Source: Halapricum desulfuricans (lineage in GTDB: Archaea; Halobacteriota; Halobacteria; Halobacteriales; Haloarculaceae). Taken from it: 64,000 bases of DNA. The stretch covers positions 2,217,030-2,281,029 of the forward strand of contig NZ_CP064788.1 of NCBI RefSeq assembly GCF_017094525.1, written 5' to 3'. Numbering within the stretch: the stretch's first letter is position 1; the number at the start of each line of letters is the position of its first letter. This document shows positions 41,683 through 49,829 of the stretch, one piece after another. Below the pieces are notes generated by a model. It was not told where the DNA came from, searched no databases, and was given only the letters and a program-made list of their open reading frames with translations. The position numbers and the translations under genes are program-made.

Positions 41683-42390
41683 ATGGAGTCAGCCGAACCG
41701 CCGAGCGAGGAGATCGACTCCGAGTTCGAACCCCTCGAAACCGGCGGAACGACGGGACGACCGCTATTCCGGGGGACACACCACTACGACCGCGCGACCG
41801 TCGAGCGCACCTACTACGTCGAAGACGGAGTACTCAACGTCGAGACGGCCTACCTCGACGGTGGGACGGAAGTGACGACCGTCACCGAAAGCTGGCTGCT
41901 CGACGGCGACCGGCTCCGGCACACGGGCGAACCGGTTGCGCAGTTCTGTCGCAACCATCACTTCGAAGCGCCGGCGACGGACGTTCGGTTCTGTCTGGAC
42001 GGTGCGGCCGAGGAGAGCGATCCGCTCCCCGAGACCGACGTGCGATCGACATTCCAGCCAGCGACGGCGGTCACGGTCGAAGAAGGGGCTGCCCTCCGCT
42101 ACGAGGGGGTACACCGTGCGGGCGGGGCGCGCGTCAAACGGTCGTTTTTCGTCAACGACACCGACTCGTGCTTGCGCGTGCGGACGACGTATTTCTGGGG
42201 CGAGGAACGACTCGGCAGTCTCGAACAGCGACGGGAGTTACTCGAGGACGGGTTCGTCGCCGCGACCGGCGAACCGGTCGAGGCGTTCTGTCGGCGGACC
42301 CACCTCGTCGATCCCGAAAGCGACGTCCGCTACTGTGCGCGTCTCGGAACTGCCGGGGCAGACACCGGGGACGAGCGAGCCGGTCGGTGA
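41683..42390 (+). CDS. Hypothetical protein with an internal tandem duplication
   Basis: A 235-residue protein of unknown function. It contains two related halves: residues about 27-108 (RGTHHYDRATVERTYYVEDG to FCRNHHFEAPATDVRFC) and about 130-226 (YEGVHRAGGARVKRSFFVND to FCRRTHLVDPESDVRYC). Each ends with TGEPV-x2-FCR-x2-H-x3-P-x2-DVR-x-C, so paired Cys/His residues could bind metal. No signal peptide is present. It lies 32 bases after the GNAT gene. Confidence 0.65.
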   Translation: MESAEPPSEEIDSEFEPLETGGTTGRPLFRGTHHYDRATVERTYYVEDGVLNVETAYLDGGTEVTTVTESWLLDGDRLRHTGEPVAQFCRNHHFEAPATDVRFCLDGAAEESDPLPETDVRSTFQPATAVTVEEGAALRYEGVHRAGGARVKRSFFVNDTDSCLRVRTTYFWGEERLGSLEQRRELLEDGFVAATGEPVEAFCRRTHLVDPESDVRYCARLGTAGADTGDERAGR

Positions 42391-42430
42391 GAGCGTCGTC
42401 GGACAACCGCCGACAGAACAGGAATCGTCG

Positions 42431-42595
42431 TTACTCGCCCCAGTCCTCTTCGAGTTCCGGGGCGAGTTCCAGTTCGACGGGATCGACCGCGACGACCTCC
42501 AGTTCCGCGCCGCAGGTCGAGCAGTCGACGATCTCTCCGATCTCGATGTCATCGTGCAGCGCCACGTCGGCACCGCATTCGGGGCAAGTTGCCAT
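42431..42595 (-). CDS. lysW: LysW family amino-group carrier protein
   Basis: A 54-residue acidic protein with a zinc ribbon (ATCPECGADVAL and VDCSTCGAELEVV) and the C-terminal hallmark EEDWGE, whose terminal Glu gamma-carboxylate is linked to the alpha-amino group of intermediates in LysW-mediated lysine, ornithine or arginine synthesis. The partner genes (argX/lysX, lysZ, lysY) are not in this window, so it is an orphan copy here. ATG 42595 was chosen; longer upstream sequence is not conserved. Confidence 0.88.
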   Translation of the reverse strand: MATCPECGADVALHDDIEIGEIVDCSTCGAELEVVAVDPVELELAPELEEDWGE

Positions 42596-42684
42596 AGCAC
42601 TCGAACAGTCGGGTCGGTCCCCTATCAAACGGTCGAAACACGATCGGCGAACAGGTTTTTGTGACTGGTCGCCCCTGTGAGCAT

Positions 42685-43287
42685 ATGACACTCGCGTTCG
42701 ACGCGATCCTGATCGCGGTGGGACTCGTACTGGCGACGACGGGGATCTTCGTCTACCGGAAGGCGCTGTACGGGTTCGGCGGACTGCTCGGGGCGGCCGG
42801 CGGCCTCCTGATCGGGACGAACCTCACCGGAGGGTGGTTACTCGTCCTCGGCTCGGCGGTCGTCGGCGCAATCGTCGGGATCTGGCTCGTGCTCTCGGCC
42901 TACCGGATGGCGATCCTCGCGGCCGGTGCCGTCAGCGGACTGGCGATCGGACTGTACGCGTCCGGCGGATCGCTCGCTCGGCCGGCGACGCTCGCCGACC
43001 CGCTGGTACTCGTGGGACTGCTCGCCGGGGCAGTCGCCGGGTGGCTGCTCAGGAGAGTCATCGTGCTCGTCGTCTCCGCGGCGTGGGGCGCAGCGCTGGT
43101 TTCGCTGGCGTTCGCACCGCCGATCGGCGACGTGGCCGACGCCGCCGAACTCGTCGATGCGTTCGTTTCGCCGTGGCTGTACGGCGTCTTCGTCGCCGGG
43201 ATCGCGGTCCAGATCGGCCTGTACGCGTATCTTCAGTATTCCGACGGCGACGACCCCGAACCCGGACTCCTCGGTCGATTCCGGTGA
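42685..43287 (+). CDS. Polytopic membrane protein of unknown function
   Basis: A 200-residue protein with about seven hydrophobic helices rich in Gly, Ala and Leu (ILIAVGLVLATTGIFVYRKAL, GLLGAAGGLLIGTNLTGGW), similar in layout to DUF4203/TMEM198-type proteins. The acidic tail (YSDGDDPEPGLLGRFR) faces the cytoplasm. It is divergent from lysW with about 90 bases between starts. There is no catalytic motif. Confidence 0.65.
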   Translation: MTLAFDAILIAVGLVLATTGIFVYRKALYGFGGLLGAAGGLLIGTNLTGGWLLVLGSAVVGAIVGIWLVLSAYRMAILAAGAVSGLAIGLYASGGSLARPATLADPLVLVGLLAGAVAGWLLRRVIVLVVSAAWGAALVSLAFAPPIGDVADAAELVDAFVSPWLYGVFVAGIAVQIGLYAYLQYSDGDDPEPGLLGRFR

Positions 43288-43327
43288 CTCACAAAACTAT
43301 TTTTCCACCGACAGCGTAGTATTGGGT

Positions 43328-43495
43328 ATGTCGAACACTATCGCACGAGAGAGCGGCGCGAAACAGGTACTTCAGATGGGGATCATAGGGTGCGTCATCG
43401 CGCTCGGCGTCGCACTGTTGCTGTTACCGTTGCTTCCGCTACTTGCCGCGCTCAAACTCGTGGACATGCTGCGGCGCTCGCCGGGACAGACCTGA
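43328..43495 (+). CDS. Small membrane protein
   Basis: A 55-residue protein, MSNTIARESGAKQVLQMGI, then one long hydrophobic helix (GCVIALGVALLLLPLLPLLA) and the basic tail LKLVDMLRRSPGQT. It resembles small haloarchaeal DUF7535-type proteins, though this is uncertain. A TATA-like actattttt lies about 25 bases upstream, so it probably has its own leaderless transcript. Confidence 0.6.
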   Translation: MSNTIARESGAKQVLQMGIIGCVIALGVALLLLPLLPLLAALKLVDMLRRSPGQT

Positions 43496-43742
43496 CCAGA
43501 CAGTGGGACGCGAGGAAGAGAGGACTTCTCGGGTCAAGATAGGATTGTGTTCGGATTAAAACCCAATGTGCGCTCTGATCTCCGTGGCGTCTCCGTACAT
43601 ATTACGGGGTGGCCCAATTCGACCGATTGCGTCGCTGAAGCGTGCGTTTTTGTCGTGTTGTCGTCCATCATTGTCCGCTCTGAGCCACACGCCGTGACTC
43701 TCACCGAACACTTTTTATCGGGTCGACCCAAGCCCTGAACGC

Positions 43743-44897
43743 ATGTTCGAACTGGTCCCGCTACAGTTGATTGGCCCTTTGCCACTGATCGGTCTGGTTG
43801 TCCTATCCATCGCCGTTGCCGTCGTCTGGCAGATGGTCGTCATTGTACAGGCATACGAGAAGAAAGCCCTCACCGTGCTGGGGGAGTATCGAAAGCTGCT
43901 GGAGCCGGGGATCAACTTCGTCCCGCCGTTCGTCTCCAAGACCTACGCCTTCGACATGCGTACCCAGACGCTGGATGTCCCGCGCCAGGAGGCGATCACC
44001 CGTGACAACTCGCCGGTGACCGCCGACGCCGTCGTCTACATCAAGGTCATGGACGCCAAGAAGGCATTTCTGCAGGTCGACGATTACAAGCGCGCGGTGT
44101 CGAATCTGGCCCAGACGACGCTGCGAGCGGTGCTGGGTGACATGGAACTGGACGATACGCTCAACAAGCGCCAGCAGATCAACTCGAAGATCCGCGAGGA
44201 ACTGGACGAGCCGACAGACGAGTGGGGGATCCGCGTCGAGAGCGTCGAGGTCCGGGAGGTCAACCCGAGCAAGGACGTCCAGCAGGCGATGGAACAGCAG
44301 ACCTCCGCCGAGCGTCGCCGCCGCGCGATGATCCTCGAAGCCCAGGGTGAACGGCGTTCGGCCGTCGAGGAAGCCCAGGGTGAGAAACAGTCGAACATCA
44401 TCCGCGCGCAGGGTGAAAAGCAGAGCCAGATCCTCGAAGCACAGGGTGACGCCATCTCGACGGTCCTGCGGGCCAAATCCGCCGAGGCGATGGGCGAACG
44501 CGCTGTCATCGAACGCGGCATGGAGACCCTCGAGGAGATCGGCAAGGGCGAGTCGACGAAATTCGTCCTGCCGCAGGAACTGACCTCGCTGGTCGGCCGC
44601 TACGGCAAACACCTCACCGGATCCGACGCCCGGACCGACGGCGAGATACTCGAAGGACTCGAGTTCGACGCCGAGACCCGCGAGATGCTCGGCCTGGACG
44701 ACATCGAAGAGATCCTCGGACAGATCGATCAGGAGGCCGAAGTCGACGTCGAACAGATGGAGGACCAGGCCGAGGCCGTCAAGCACGGCGCCGACGACGC
44801 CGATATCAAAGACCCTGACGAGGTAATCGACGAGATGGACGCCGAGATGCCGGAAGCCGAAGAGTTCAACGAGACCACCGACGGCTCGGACAACTGA
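43743..44897 (+). CDS. SPFH/Band 7 domain (stomatin/prohibitin-like) protein
   Basis: A 384-residue membrane-associated scaffold. One N-terminal helix (about 8-37) anchors it. The SPFH domain follows (about 38-200), with EKKALTVLGEYRKLLEPGIN, TRDNSPVTADAVVYIKV and the WGIRVESVEVREV signature. A coiled coil with repeated AQGE(K/R)QS heptads spans about 205-245. The acidic C-terminus (about 310-384) is haloarchaeal. Such proteins organise membrane microdomains and often bind proteases; an NfeD partner is not adjacent. ctttttatcg at 43701 is the probable TATA box. Confidence 0.88.
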   Translation: MFELVPLQLIGPLPLIGLVVLSIAVAVVWQMVVIVQAYEKKALTVLGEYRKLLEPGINFVPPFVSKTYAFDMRTQTLDVPRQEAITRDNSPVTADAVVYIKVMDAKKAFLQVDDYKRAVSNLAQTTLRAVLGDMELDDTLNKRQQINSKIREELDEPTDEWGIRVESVEVREVNPSKDVQQAMEQQTSAERRRRAMILEAQGERRSAVEEAQGEKQSNIIRAQGEKQSQILEAQGDAISTVLRAKSAEAMGERAVIERGMETLEEIGKGESTKFVLPQELTSLVGRYGKHLTGSDARTDGEILEGLEFDAETREMLGLDDIEEILGQIDQEAEVDVEQMEDQAEAVKHGADDADIKDPDEVIDEMDAEMPEAEEFNETTDGSDN

Positions 44898-44968
44898 TCG
44901 ACGGCTCGACGCGACGTTTTTCCGTTATTTCCGTTGAGAGCGCCTGCTCCGCCCTCGGCGAACGCCGA

Positions 44969-45592
44969 TCAGTCGCTCGCGCCGCGGTCCGAACGCGAGG
45001 GTGGCGGCACGGACCGATCACCGGACGAAAGCGGTTCGGGCCGGACGCATCGGGCGGGGCTATCGTTGACGTGTGCGTACTCGTCAGGTGTGTTCGCGAG
45101 GGGATGAGCGGGGTTGTCGCCGCTTGCGATCCGTGCCGCCCTGATCTCGCCGAACCCGTTGATGCGGGCCCGAATGCCACGCCAGTGGTGAGTCGTCGCC
45201 GGCGGAACGACGAGCCGGTGCGGGGACGTGGCGGTCGGTCGGCAGGCGTCGAGGACAGCGGCGTTGACGTTGCTGGCCAGCTGGTCGTGATCGATCAGGA
45301 CGCCGACGCGGGCGTCGGGTGGCGTCCGTTCCGCGAGCACGTCCAGCCCGAGATGCAGCGCCCGGTACTCGGCGACGTTGTTGTCGGGGACGGACTGGTC
45401 GAGCGCGAGGCGGGCGACACCCTCCCCGTCGCGCGTCTCGATGACAACGCCGAGGCCGCCGCTGTCCCCACGGAAGGAGCCGTCGGTCGCGACGTAGAAG
45501 TCTCGGTGGTGAGTGCGAGGCGGGTGGGCGATGTGCGGCGTCGGCGACTCGTCGAACAGGTCTCGAAGTGACGGCCGGCCGTATGCGGCCAT
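44969..45592 (-). CDS. Ribonuclease HI family protein
   Basis: A 207-residue RNase H-fold protein. Acidic active-site residues appear in FYVATDGSFRG (Asp), NNVAEYRALHLG (Glu) and GVLIDHDQLASN (Asp), with a possible fourth in ASGDNPAHPLAN. It has a 30-residue N-terminal extension and a C-terminal disordered tail of about 35 residues. It would cleave the RNA strand of RNA-DNA hybrids. It is divergent from the CBS gene. Confidence 0.78.
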   Translation of the reverse strand: MAAYGRPSLRDLFDESPTPHIAHPPRTHHRDFYVATDGSFRGDSGGLGVVIETRDGEGVARLALDQSVPDNNVAEYRALHLGLDVLAERTPPDARVGVLIDHDQLASNVNAAVLDACRPTATSPHRLVVPPATTHHWRGIRARINGFGEIRAARIASGDNPAHPLANTPDEYAHVNDSPARCVRPEPLSSGDRSVPPPSRSDRGASD

Positions 45593-45737
45593 ATCGGTCG
45601 TTCGTCACCCAGTTACCTAAATCTGTGGCTCGACGCAGCCCCTGCACGCACCTGATCGATCCGGACGCGTTTGCGTGCGGCCGGCTGGTCCGACACCCAC
45701 CGGAACGCATACGGGCCGGCCGGTCGTTGGCCGACGT

Positions 45738-46232
45738 ATGGTTACCGCCCGAGAGATCATGACCCGCCCGGTCGAGACGGTCGCTCCCGACGACGACGTC
45801 AGCGACGTGCTGACACGACTCGCGAAAGCCGACTTCAGCGGCTTCCCGGTCGTCGAAGACGGGACAGTCGTCGGAATCGTCACCGAGACGGACCTGGTCG
45901 ATCTCTTCCAGCCGTCGGATCGGCGGCTGTGGATCCCGGTCGGGTTCCCGCCGTTCATCGAGACGATGACCTACGGCGTCGATCTCTCCTGGAGCGACCT
46001 CGACGTCGGCGTCGACCTCGTGAAAAGCGCCGGCAAGCCGATCCGCGAGGTGATGGTCACCGACGTCGTGACGGTCTCGCCCGATGACACCGTCGAGACG
46101 GTCATCGACCACCTGGCGGACCCGGGCCGGGACATCAATCGCCTCCCGGTCATCGAGGACGGCGAACTCGTCGGGATCATCTCCCGCGAGGACGTGCTCC
46201 GGACGCTCAGCGAACACGACGTCGCCGTCTAG
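45738..46232 (+). CDS. CBS domain protein
   Basis: A 164-residue protein made of two CBS motifs: AREIMTRPVETVAPDDDVSD to GIVTETDLVDLF and PIREVMVTDVVTVSPDD to GIISREDVLRTLSEHD. They are separated by a 35-residue insert (RRLWIPVGFPPFIETMTYGVD) seen in related haloarchaeal and cyanobacterial-type CBS proteins. CBS pairs bind adenosine nucleotides and act as energy sensors. ATG 45738 matches the domain start. The partner is not known. Confidence 0.85.
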   Translation: MVTAREIMTRPVETVAPDDDVSDVLTRLAKADFSGFPVVEDGTVVGIVTETDLVDLFQPSDRRLWIPVGFPPFIETMTYGVDLSWSDLDVGVDLVKSAGKPIREVMVTDVVTVSPDDTVETVIDHLADPGRDINRLPVIEDGELVGIISREDVLRTLSEHDVAV

Positions 46233-46234
46233 CT

Positions 46235-47155
46235 GTGCGATACCGAAACGCCCTGCTGTTCGTCGTGCTGTCGGTCGTCTGGGGGAGCGCCTTCGTCGCG
46301 ATCAAGGCCGGACTGGCGGACATCCCGCCGGTGCTGTTCGCGGCGATTCGCTACGACGTTGCGGGCGCGCTCGTGCTTGGGTACGCAGTCCTGACCGTCG
46401 AGCGATGGCGACCACGGACGCGCCACGAGTGGGCCGCCGTCGCGGTCGGATCCGTGTTTCTCATCGCGGGCTATCACGCGCTGTTATTCGTCGGCGAACA
46501 GGGAACGACCAGCGCTGCCGCCGCCGTCGTGGTGAGTCTCTCGCCCGTGCTCACCACCGGGTTCGCCCGGCTACTGCTCCCCGAGGAGCGCCTGACCGGA
46601 GTCGGAATCGCCGGTCTCTTGCTCGGGCTGGTCGGCGTGGCCGTCCTCGTGCGTCCCGATCCGGCGAACCTCTTCGGCCGGGATGTCGTCTCGGTCGGCC
46701 TCGTCTTCGGTGCCGCGCTCTCGTTCGCGTTCGGGAGCGTCCTCCTCCGGTGGCTCGACGCCGGTCTGCCGATCGAGACGCTGGAAGCGTGGTCAATGGT
46801 CGGCGGCGCGATCCTCATGCACGTACTGTCGGTTGCCCTGCTCGGGGAGTCGCCCGCAGCGATCGACTGGACGCCGCGGGCGATCGTCGCGCTGGGGTAT
46901 CTCTCGCTGATCGCCAGTGCGGTCGGGTTTCTGGTGTATTTCGACCTGCTGGATCGGCTCGGCCCCGTCGAGATCAACCTCGTCTCCTATCTCGCGCCGG
47001 TCGTGGCAGCGGTAGTCGGATTTGCCTTCCTCGGGGAGGTCATCGACGCCGCGACCGGCGTCGGCTTCCTGTTTATCTTCGCCGGGTTCGTCCTGCTGAA
47101 ACGGCGGGCACTGGCCCGGGAGCTCGATCGCTGGCGCGAGGCCGCACCGCTGTAA
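46235..47155 (+). CDS. EamA/DMT family transporter
   Basis: A 306-residue protein with ten predicted helices in two EamA repeats (VLSVVWGSAFVAIKAGLADI and SVGLVFGAALSFAFGSVLLRW). The second half ends with LVSYLAPVVAAVVGFAFLGE, a signature of the drug/metabolite exporter family. The start is GTG 46235, two bases after the CBS gene stop, so the two are coupled. The substrate is unknown. Confidence 0.85.
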   Translation: MRYRNALLFVVLSVVWGSAFVAIKAGLADIPPVLFAAIRYDVAGALVLGYAVLTVERWRPRTRHEWAAVAVGSVFLIAGYHALLFVGEQGTTSAAAAVVVSLSPVLTTGFARLLLPEERLTGVGIAGLLLGLVGVAVLVRPDPANLFGRDVVSVGLVFGAALSFAFGSVLLRWLDAGLPIETLEAWSMVGGAILMHVLSVALLGESPAAIDWTPRAIVALGYLSLIASAVGFLVYFDLLDRLGPVEINLVSYLAPVVAAVVGFAFLGEVIDAATGVGFLFIFAGFVLLKRRALARELDRWREAAPL

Positions 47156-47229
47156 CCGGAGCGTCGCTTCCGGGATCCGTCCGCGAACCTGCCGCGGAAT
47201 ATAAGCGCTTGCCGAACCGAGATATCGGC

Positions 47230-48183
47230 ATGAACCGGTCGGCGTTGCGGACGGCGATGATCGCGATCGGCGTGTCGCTGCTGATCGTCTACGTCGCGGC
47301 GGCGCTCCTCGTCTACGAGCTGGTGGTCTTTCTGGTCCGTTCCCCGCCGAACCTCGCGACGGCACTGGTGACGGTCGGCGCGATGACCGTGCTCGGGGCC
47401 TACTTCAGTTACCGGTTCGGGACGCGACAGTTGCTCGCCGGACTCGACGCAGTCGAGATCGATCGCCGCCACGCACCGGAACTGTTCCGTCGGCTCGAAC
47501 GGCTCCAGTCGTCGATGGACGTCGACCGGCCACGGGTCGTCGTCGCCCGACTGGGCGTGCCGAACGCCTTCGCACTCAGCGGGATCGGCTCGGGGGTGAT
47601 CGTGTTCGACCTGTCGCTGTTTCGCATGCTCACGTCCGACGAGCAGGAGGCAATCCTCGCACACGAACTCGCCCATCTCGAGCGCTACGACGCCCTCGTG
47701 CAGACGGTCGCATACAGCGCACTCCGGACGCTCGTCGGGCTGGTGATGATTCCGCTGTTGCCGCTGTTGCTCGCGGTGACCGGGATAGCGCGTGGGTGGG
47801 CGTGGATCCGCGGCCGGCCTGACGTCTGGAACCGGAACCCGCTCATGCTCGTTTACCAGTGGGTGAGTCTGGGCGTGACAGTGCTGGTGGTGGGACTGAC
47901 GATGCTGGTCCGTGCTCACTCTCGTCGGCGGGAACTCGCTGCCGACGACCGGGCCATTGAAGTGACCGGCAGGCCGCTGGCGCTCGCACGCGCGCTCCGG
48001 AAGATCCAGCGCGCCGGCGAACGCGAACGGGGGCTGCTGGCGACGCTGTACGTCCGGGGCGACGAGGACGGCCCCCTGACGCGGCTGCTCTCGACGCATC
48101 CGCCGATGGACGACCGGATCGACCGACTGCTCGACCGCGCCGGAACCGACCCGCTTTCCGGACATCGGATCCCGGTCGAGTGA
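47230..48183 (+). CDS. M48 family membrane metalloprotease (HtpX-like)
   Basis: A 317-residue protease. Two N-terminal helices precede the catalytic domain. The zinc site is ILAHELAHLERYD (HExxH, about residue 146) with the third ligand in RRRELAADDRA (about 239). Further helices lie between (VGLVMIPLLPLLLAVTGI and VTVLVVGLTMLV). HtpX proteins degrade misfolded membrane proteins. A TATA-like aatataag lies about 28 bases before ATG 47230. It ends with LLSTHPPMDDRIDRL, the usual M48 tail. Confidence 0.87.
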   Translation: MNRSALRTAMIAIGVSLLIVYVAAALLVYELVVFLVRSPPNLATALVTVGAMTVLGAYFSYRFGTRQLLAGLDAVEIDRRHAPELFRRLERLQSSMDVDRPRVVVARLGVPNAFALSGIGSGVIVFDLSLFRMLTSDEQEAILAHELAHLERYDALVQTVAYSALRTLVGLVMIPLLPLLLAVTGIARGWAWIRGRPDVWNRNPLMLVYQWVSLGVTVLVVGLTMLVRAHSRRRELAADDRAIEVTGRPLALARALRKIQRAGERERGLLATLYVRGDEDGPLTRLLSTHPPMDDRIDRLLDRAGTDPLSGHRIPVE

Positions 48184-48205
48184 TCGCACTCGGCGACGGA
48201 CGACA

Positions 48206-48293
48206 TATGAAATATAATATATGATAGTTATAATAAGATAATGATAACTTCATCGGGGTTGTACTTTCAGCCCCGGAAACCCGGGGAGATACA
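48206..48293 (+). promoter_or_regulatory. AT-rich promoter and 5' hairpin of the universal stress gene
   Basis: A run of almost pure A/T (about 48206-48247) is unusual in this genome and should be a strong TATA region. It is followed by a hairpin just before the start codon, arms CCCCGG and CCGGGG around four bases (48272-48287). The hairpin could affect translation initiation or RNA stability. Confidence 0.45.
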
Positions 48294-48794
48294 ATGTACG
48301 ACGATATCCTCTATCCGACGGACGGAAGTCCCGGAGCGATGGCGGCGCTCGAGCACGTCCGCGATCTGGCCGAGCAGTACGACGCGACGGTACACGTGCT
48401 GTCAGTGCTCGACACGACCCAGCCTGCGCTGGGGCTCGGCGACGACCCGGACAAGGGACAGACACCAGGGATGGTCGGTCATCAGGAAGGCGGCGGGGAA
48501 GGGATGATCGGTCATCGAGAAACGGCCGAGGACATGCACGAACACGAGCGGGAACGCGCAGAAGCCATCGTCGAGGAAGTCACCAGCCAACTCGGGTCGG
48601 TAGACACTCGGGCTGTCGTACAGGAAGGTGCACCTCACGAGGTCATCCTCGACCACGCTGAGGACGCGGACATGATCGTGATGGGGACGCACGGCTACTC
48701 CGGGATCGAACGGTATCTGCTGGGCAGTATCGCCGAGAAAGTCGTCCGGATGGCCGACGTGCCTGTTGTGACAGTCCGTGCCGACGAAGCGTAG
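48294..48794 (+). CDS. Universal stress protein (UspA family) with Met/His-rich insert
   Basis: A 166-residue UspA-fold protein. It begins MYDDILYPTDGSPGAMAALE and ends with the ATP-binding motif GTHGYSGIERYLLGS (G-x2-G-x9-G-S). Between strand 2 and helix 2 (about residues 48-82) is an unusual insert containing GMVGHQE and GMIGHRE as a near-repeat, followed by DMHEHERERAE, giving several Met and His residues that could bind metal. The promoter region upstream is exceptionally AT-rich. Confidence 0.88.
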   Translation: MYDDILYPTDGSPGAMAALEHVRDLAEQYDATVHVLSVLDTTQPALGLGDDPDKGQTPGMVGHQEGGGEGMIGHRETAEDMHEHERERAEAIVEEVTSQLGSVDTRAVVQEGAPHEVILDHAEDADMIVMGTHGYSGIERYLLGSIAEKVVRMADVPVVTVRADEA

Positions 48795-48899
48795 CCGCGA
48801 GGACACATCGCAGCCGTCGGCTGGACGTGTCCGCCCCGGTGAGCGATCGGGTACTTCCCGGCCGGGCGCTACAACGAATTCGATATATCAGCATATGAT

Positions 48900-49451
48900 T
48901 TACGCCCTGACACGGCACGTCCAGAGCCCGCGGTTCTCGTCTCTCGCAGCGTCTTCCGCGGCGGCGTAGCGATCACGGGCCGAAAAGTCGGTGTCGTACA
49001 GTCGTGCGTGCCCCTCGCGCACGAGCTGGTGGTTGATCGACTGGTTCTCGTGGACGACGATTGCCAGCAATCGCCCGTACCCACCCCGGGTATCCGCTTC
49101 GGAGTCCAGCCGGAGTGTTACGTGTTCGCCCCAGAGCCGATCTTCGACGGCGCGACTCGCGTTTTCCCCGGCGGTCCGGAGACACGCTCGCCCGGCCACT
49201 GTGTCCGGTATCCCCTCGTACTCGTCCGGCTGGGTCGCGACGTGGACCTCCGGCGTGTCGATCCCGAGCAGTCGGACCCGTTCGACGGTACCGTTCGACA
49301 GTCGCACGTCGATCGTATCGCCGTCGACGACCTCGACGACAGTTCCGTCGAGAGTATCTCCCTCGAGCCGATTGCTGTCGGTGAACGAACAGCCGCCGAG
49401 GACCGCGAGAGCGACCAGGCCGGCGACCAGGAGCCACGTCCGTTCGTCCAT
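48900..49451 (-). CDS. Thermonuclease (SNase-like) lipoprotein
   Basis: A 183-residue secreted nuclease. The signal peptide LLVAGLVALAVLGGC ends in a lipobox, so it should be a membrane-anchored lipoprotein outside the cell. The SNase domain has DGTVVEVVDGDTIDVRL, VRLLGIDTPE (catalytic Arg and Glu) and GGYGRLLAIV (second catalytic Arg). It ends GLWTCRVRA. It likely degrades extracellular DNA or RNA. It is convergent with the universal stress gene. Confidence 0.88.
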   Translation of the reverse strand: MDERTWLLVAGLVALAVLGGCSFTDSNRLEGDTLDGTVVEVVDGDTIDVRLSNGTVERVRLLGIDTPEVHVATQPDEYEGIPDTVAGRACLRTAGENASRAVEDRLWGEHVTLRLDSEADTRGGYGRLLAIVVHENQSINHQLVREGHARLYDTDFSARDRYAAAEDAARDENRGLWTCRVRA

Positions 49452-49829
49452 GTCGATGCTTCTACCTGCGGACCCCTGACGCTGTCGACTCTATCTCCTG
49501 GTAAACTAATATGGACTATATCAAACTCCCCAGGTTCAGTTGCGAATGCCCCGCTAAGCGTTCACGGATTCACCCAGTTTAGACGGCCTACCTCGGAATC
49601 TTATCCTAATCTATCCGCCGAAACCTATCAGAAAGATCGACTACCGGCGAAGAACTGAGAAATCACCCGAAAAATAGCTGCGCTGCCTACTGATGGGTCT
49701 CCTGAAACGCAATACTCAGGATCGAGATGATAGCTCAAATTATGCAAATCGTGTTCAGACATATTGTGTTCAGACATATTGTGTTCAGCCGTCGGAATAT
49801 TTATGAAATAGGAGAGTGGATACCCGTGC
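49452..49829. other. AT-rich intergenic region with direct repeats before the DUF234 ATPase gene
   Basis: No gene is found in 378 bases. Base composition is clearly less GC-rich than the neighbouring genes. A 15-bp unit, gtgttcagacatatt, is repeated two and a half times in tandem at 49751-49788, immediately upstream of a TATA-like box (gaatattta, about 49795-49803). The ATPase start follows about 27 bases later. The direct repeats could be regulator-binding sites. Confidence 0.5.

Noticed and set aside
43496-43742. tRNA or other RNA gene before the SPFH gene
   Set aside because: No cloverleaf or other stable fold was found; only a TATA box and promoter-like sequence are visible.
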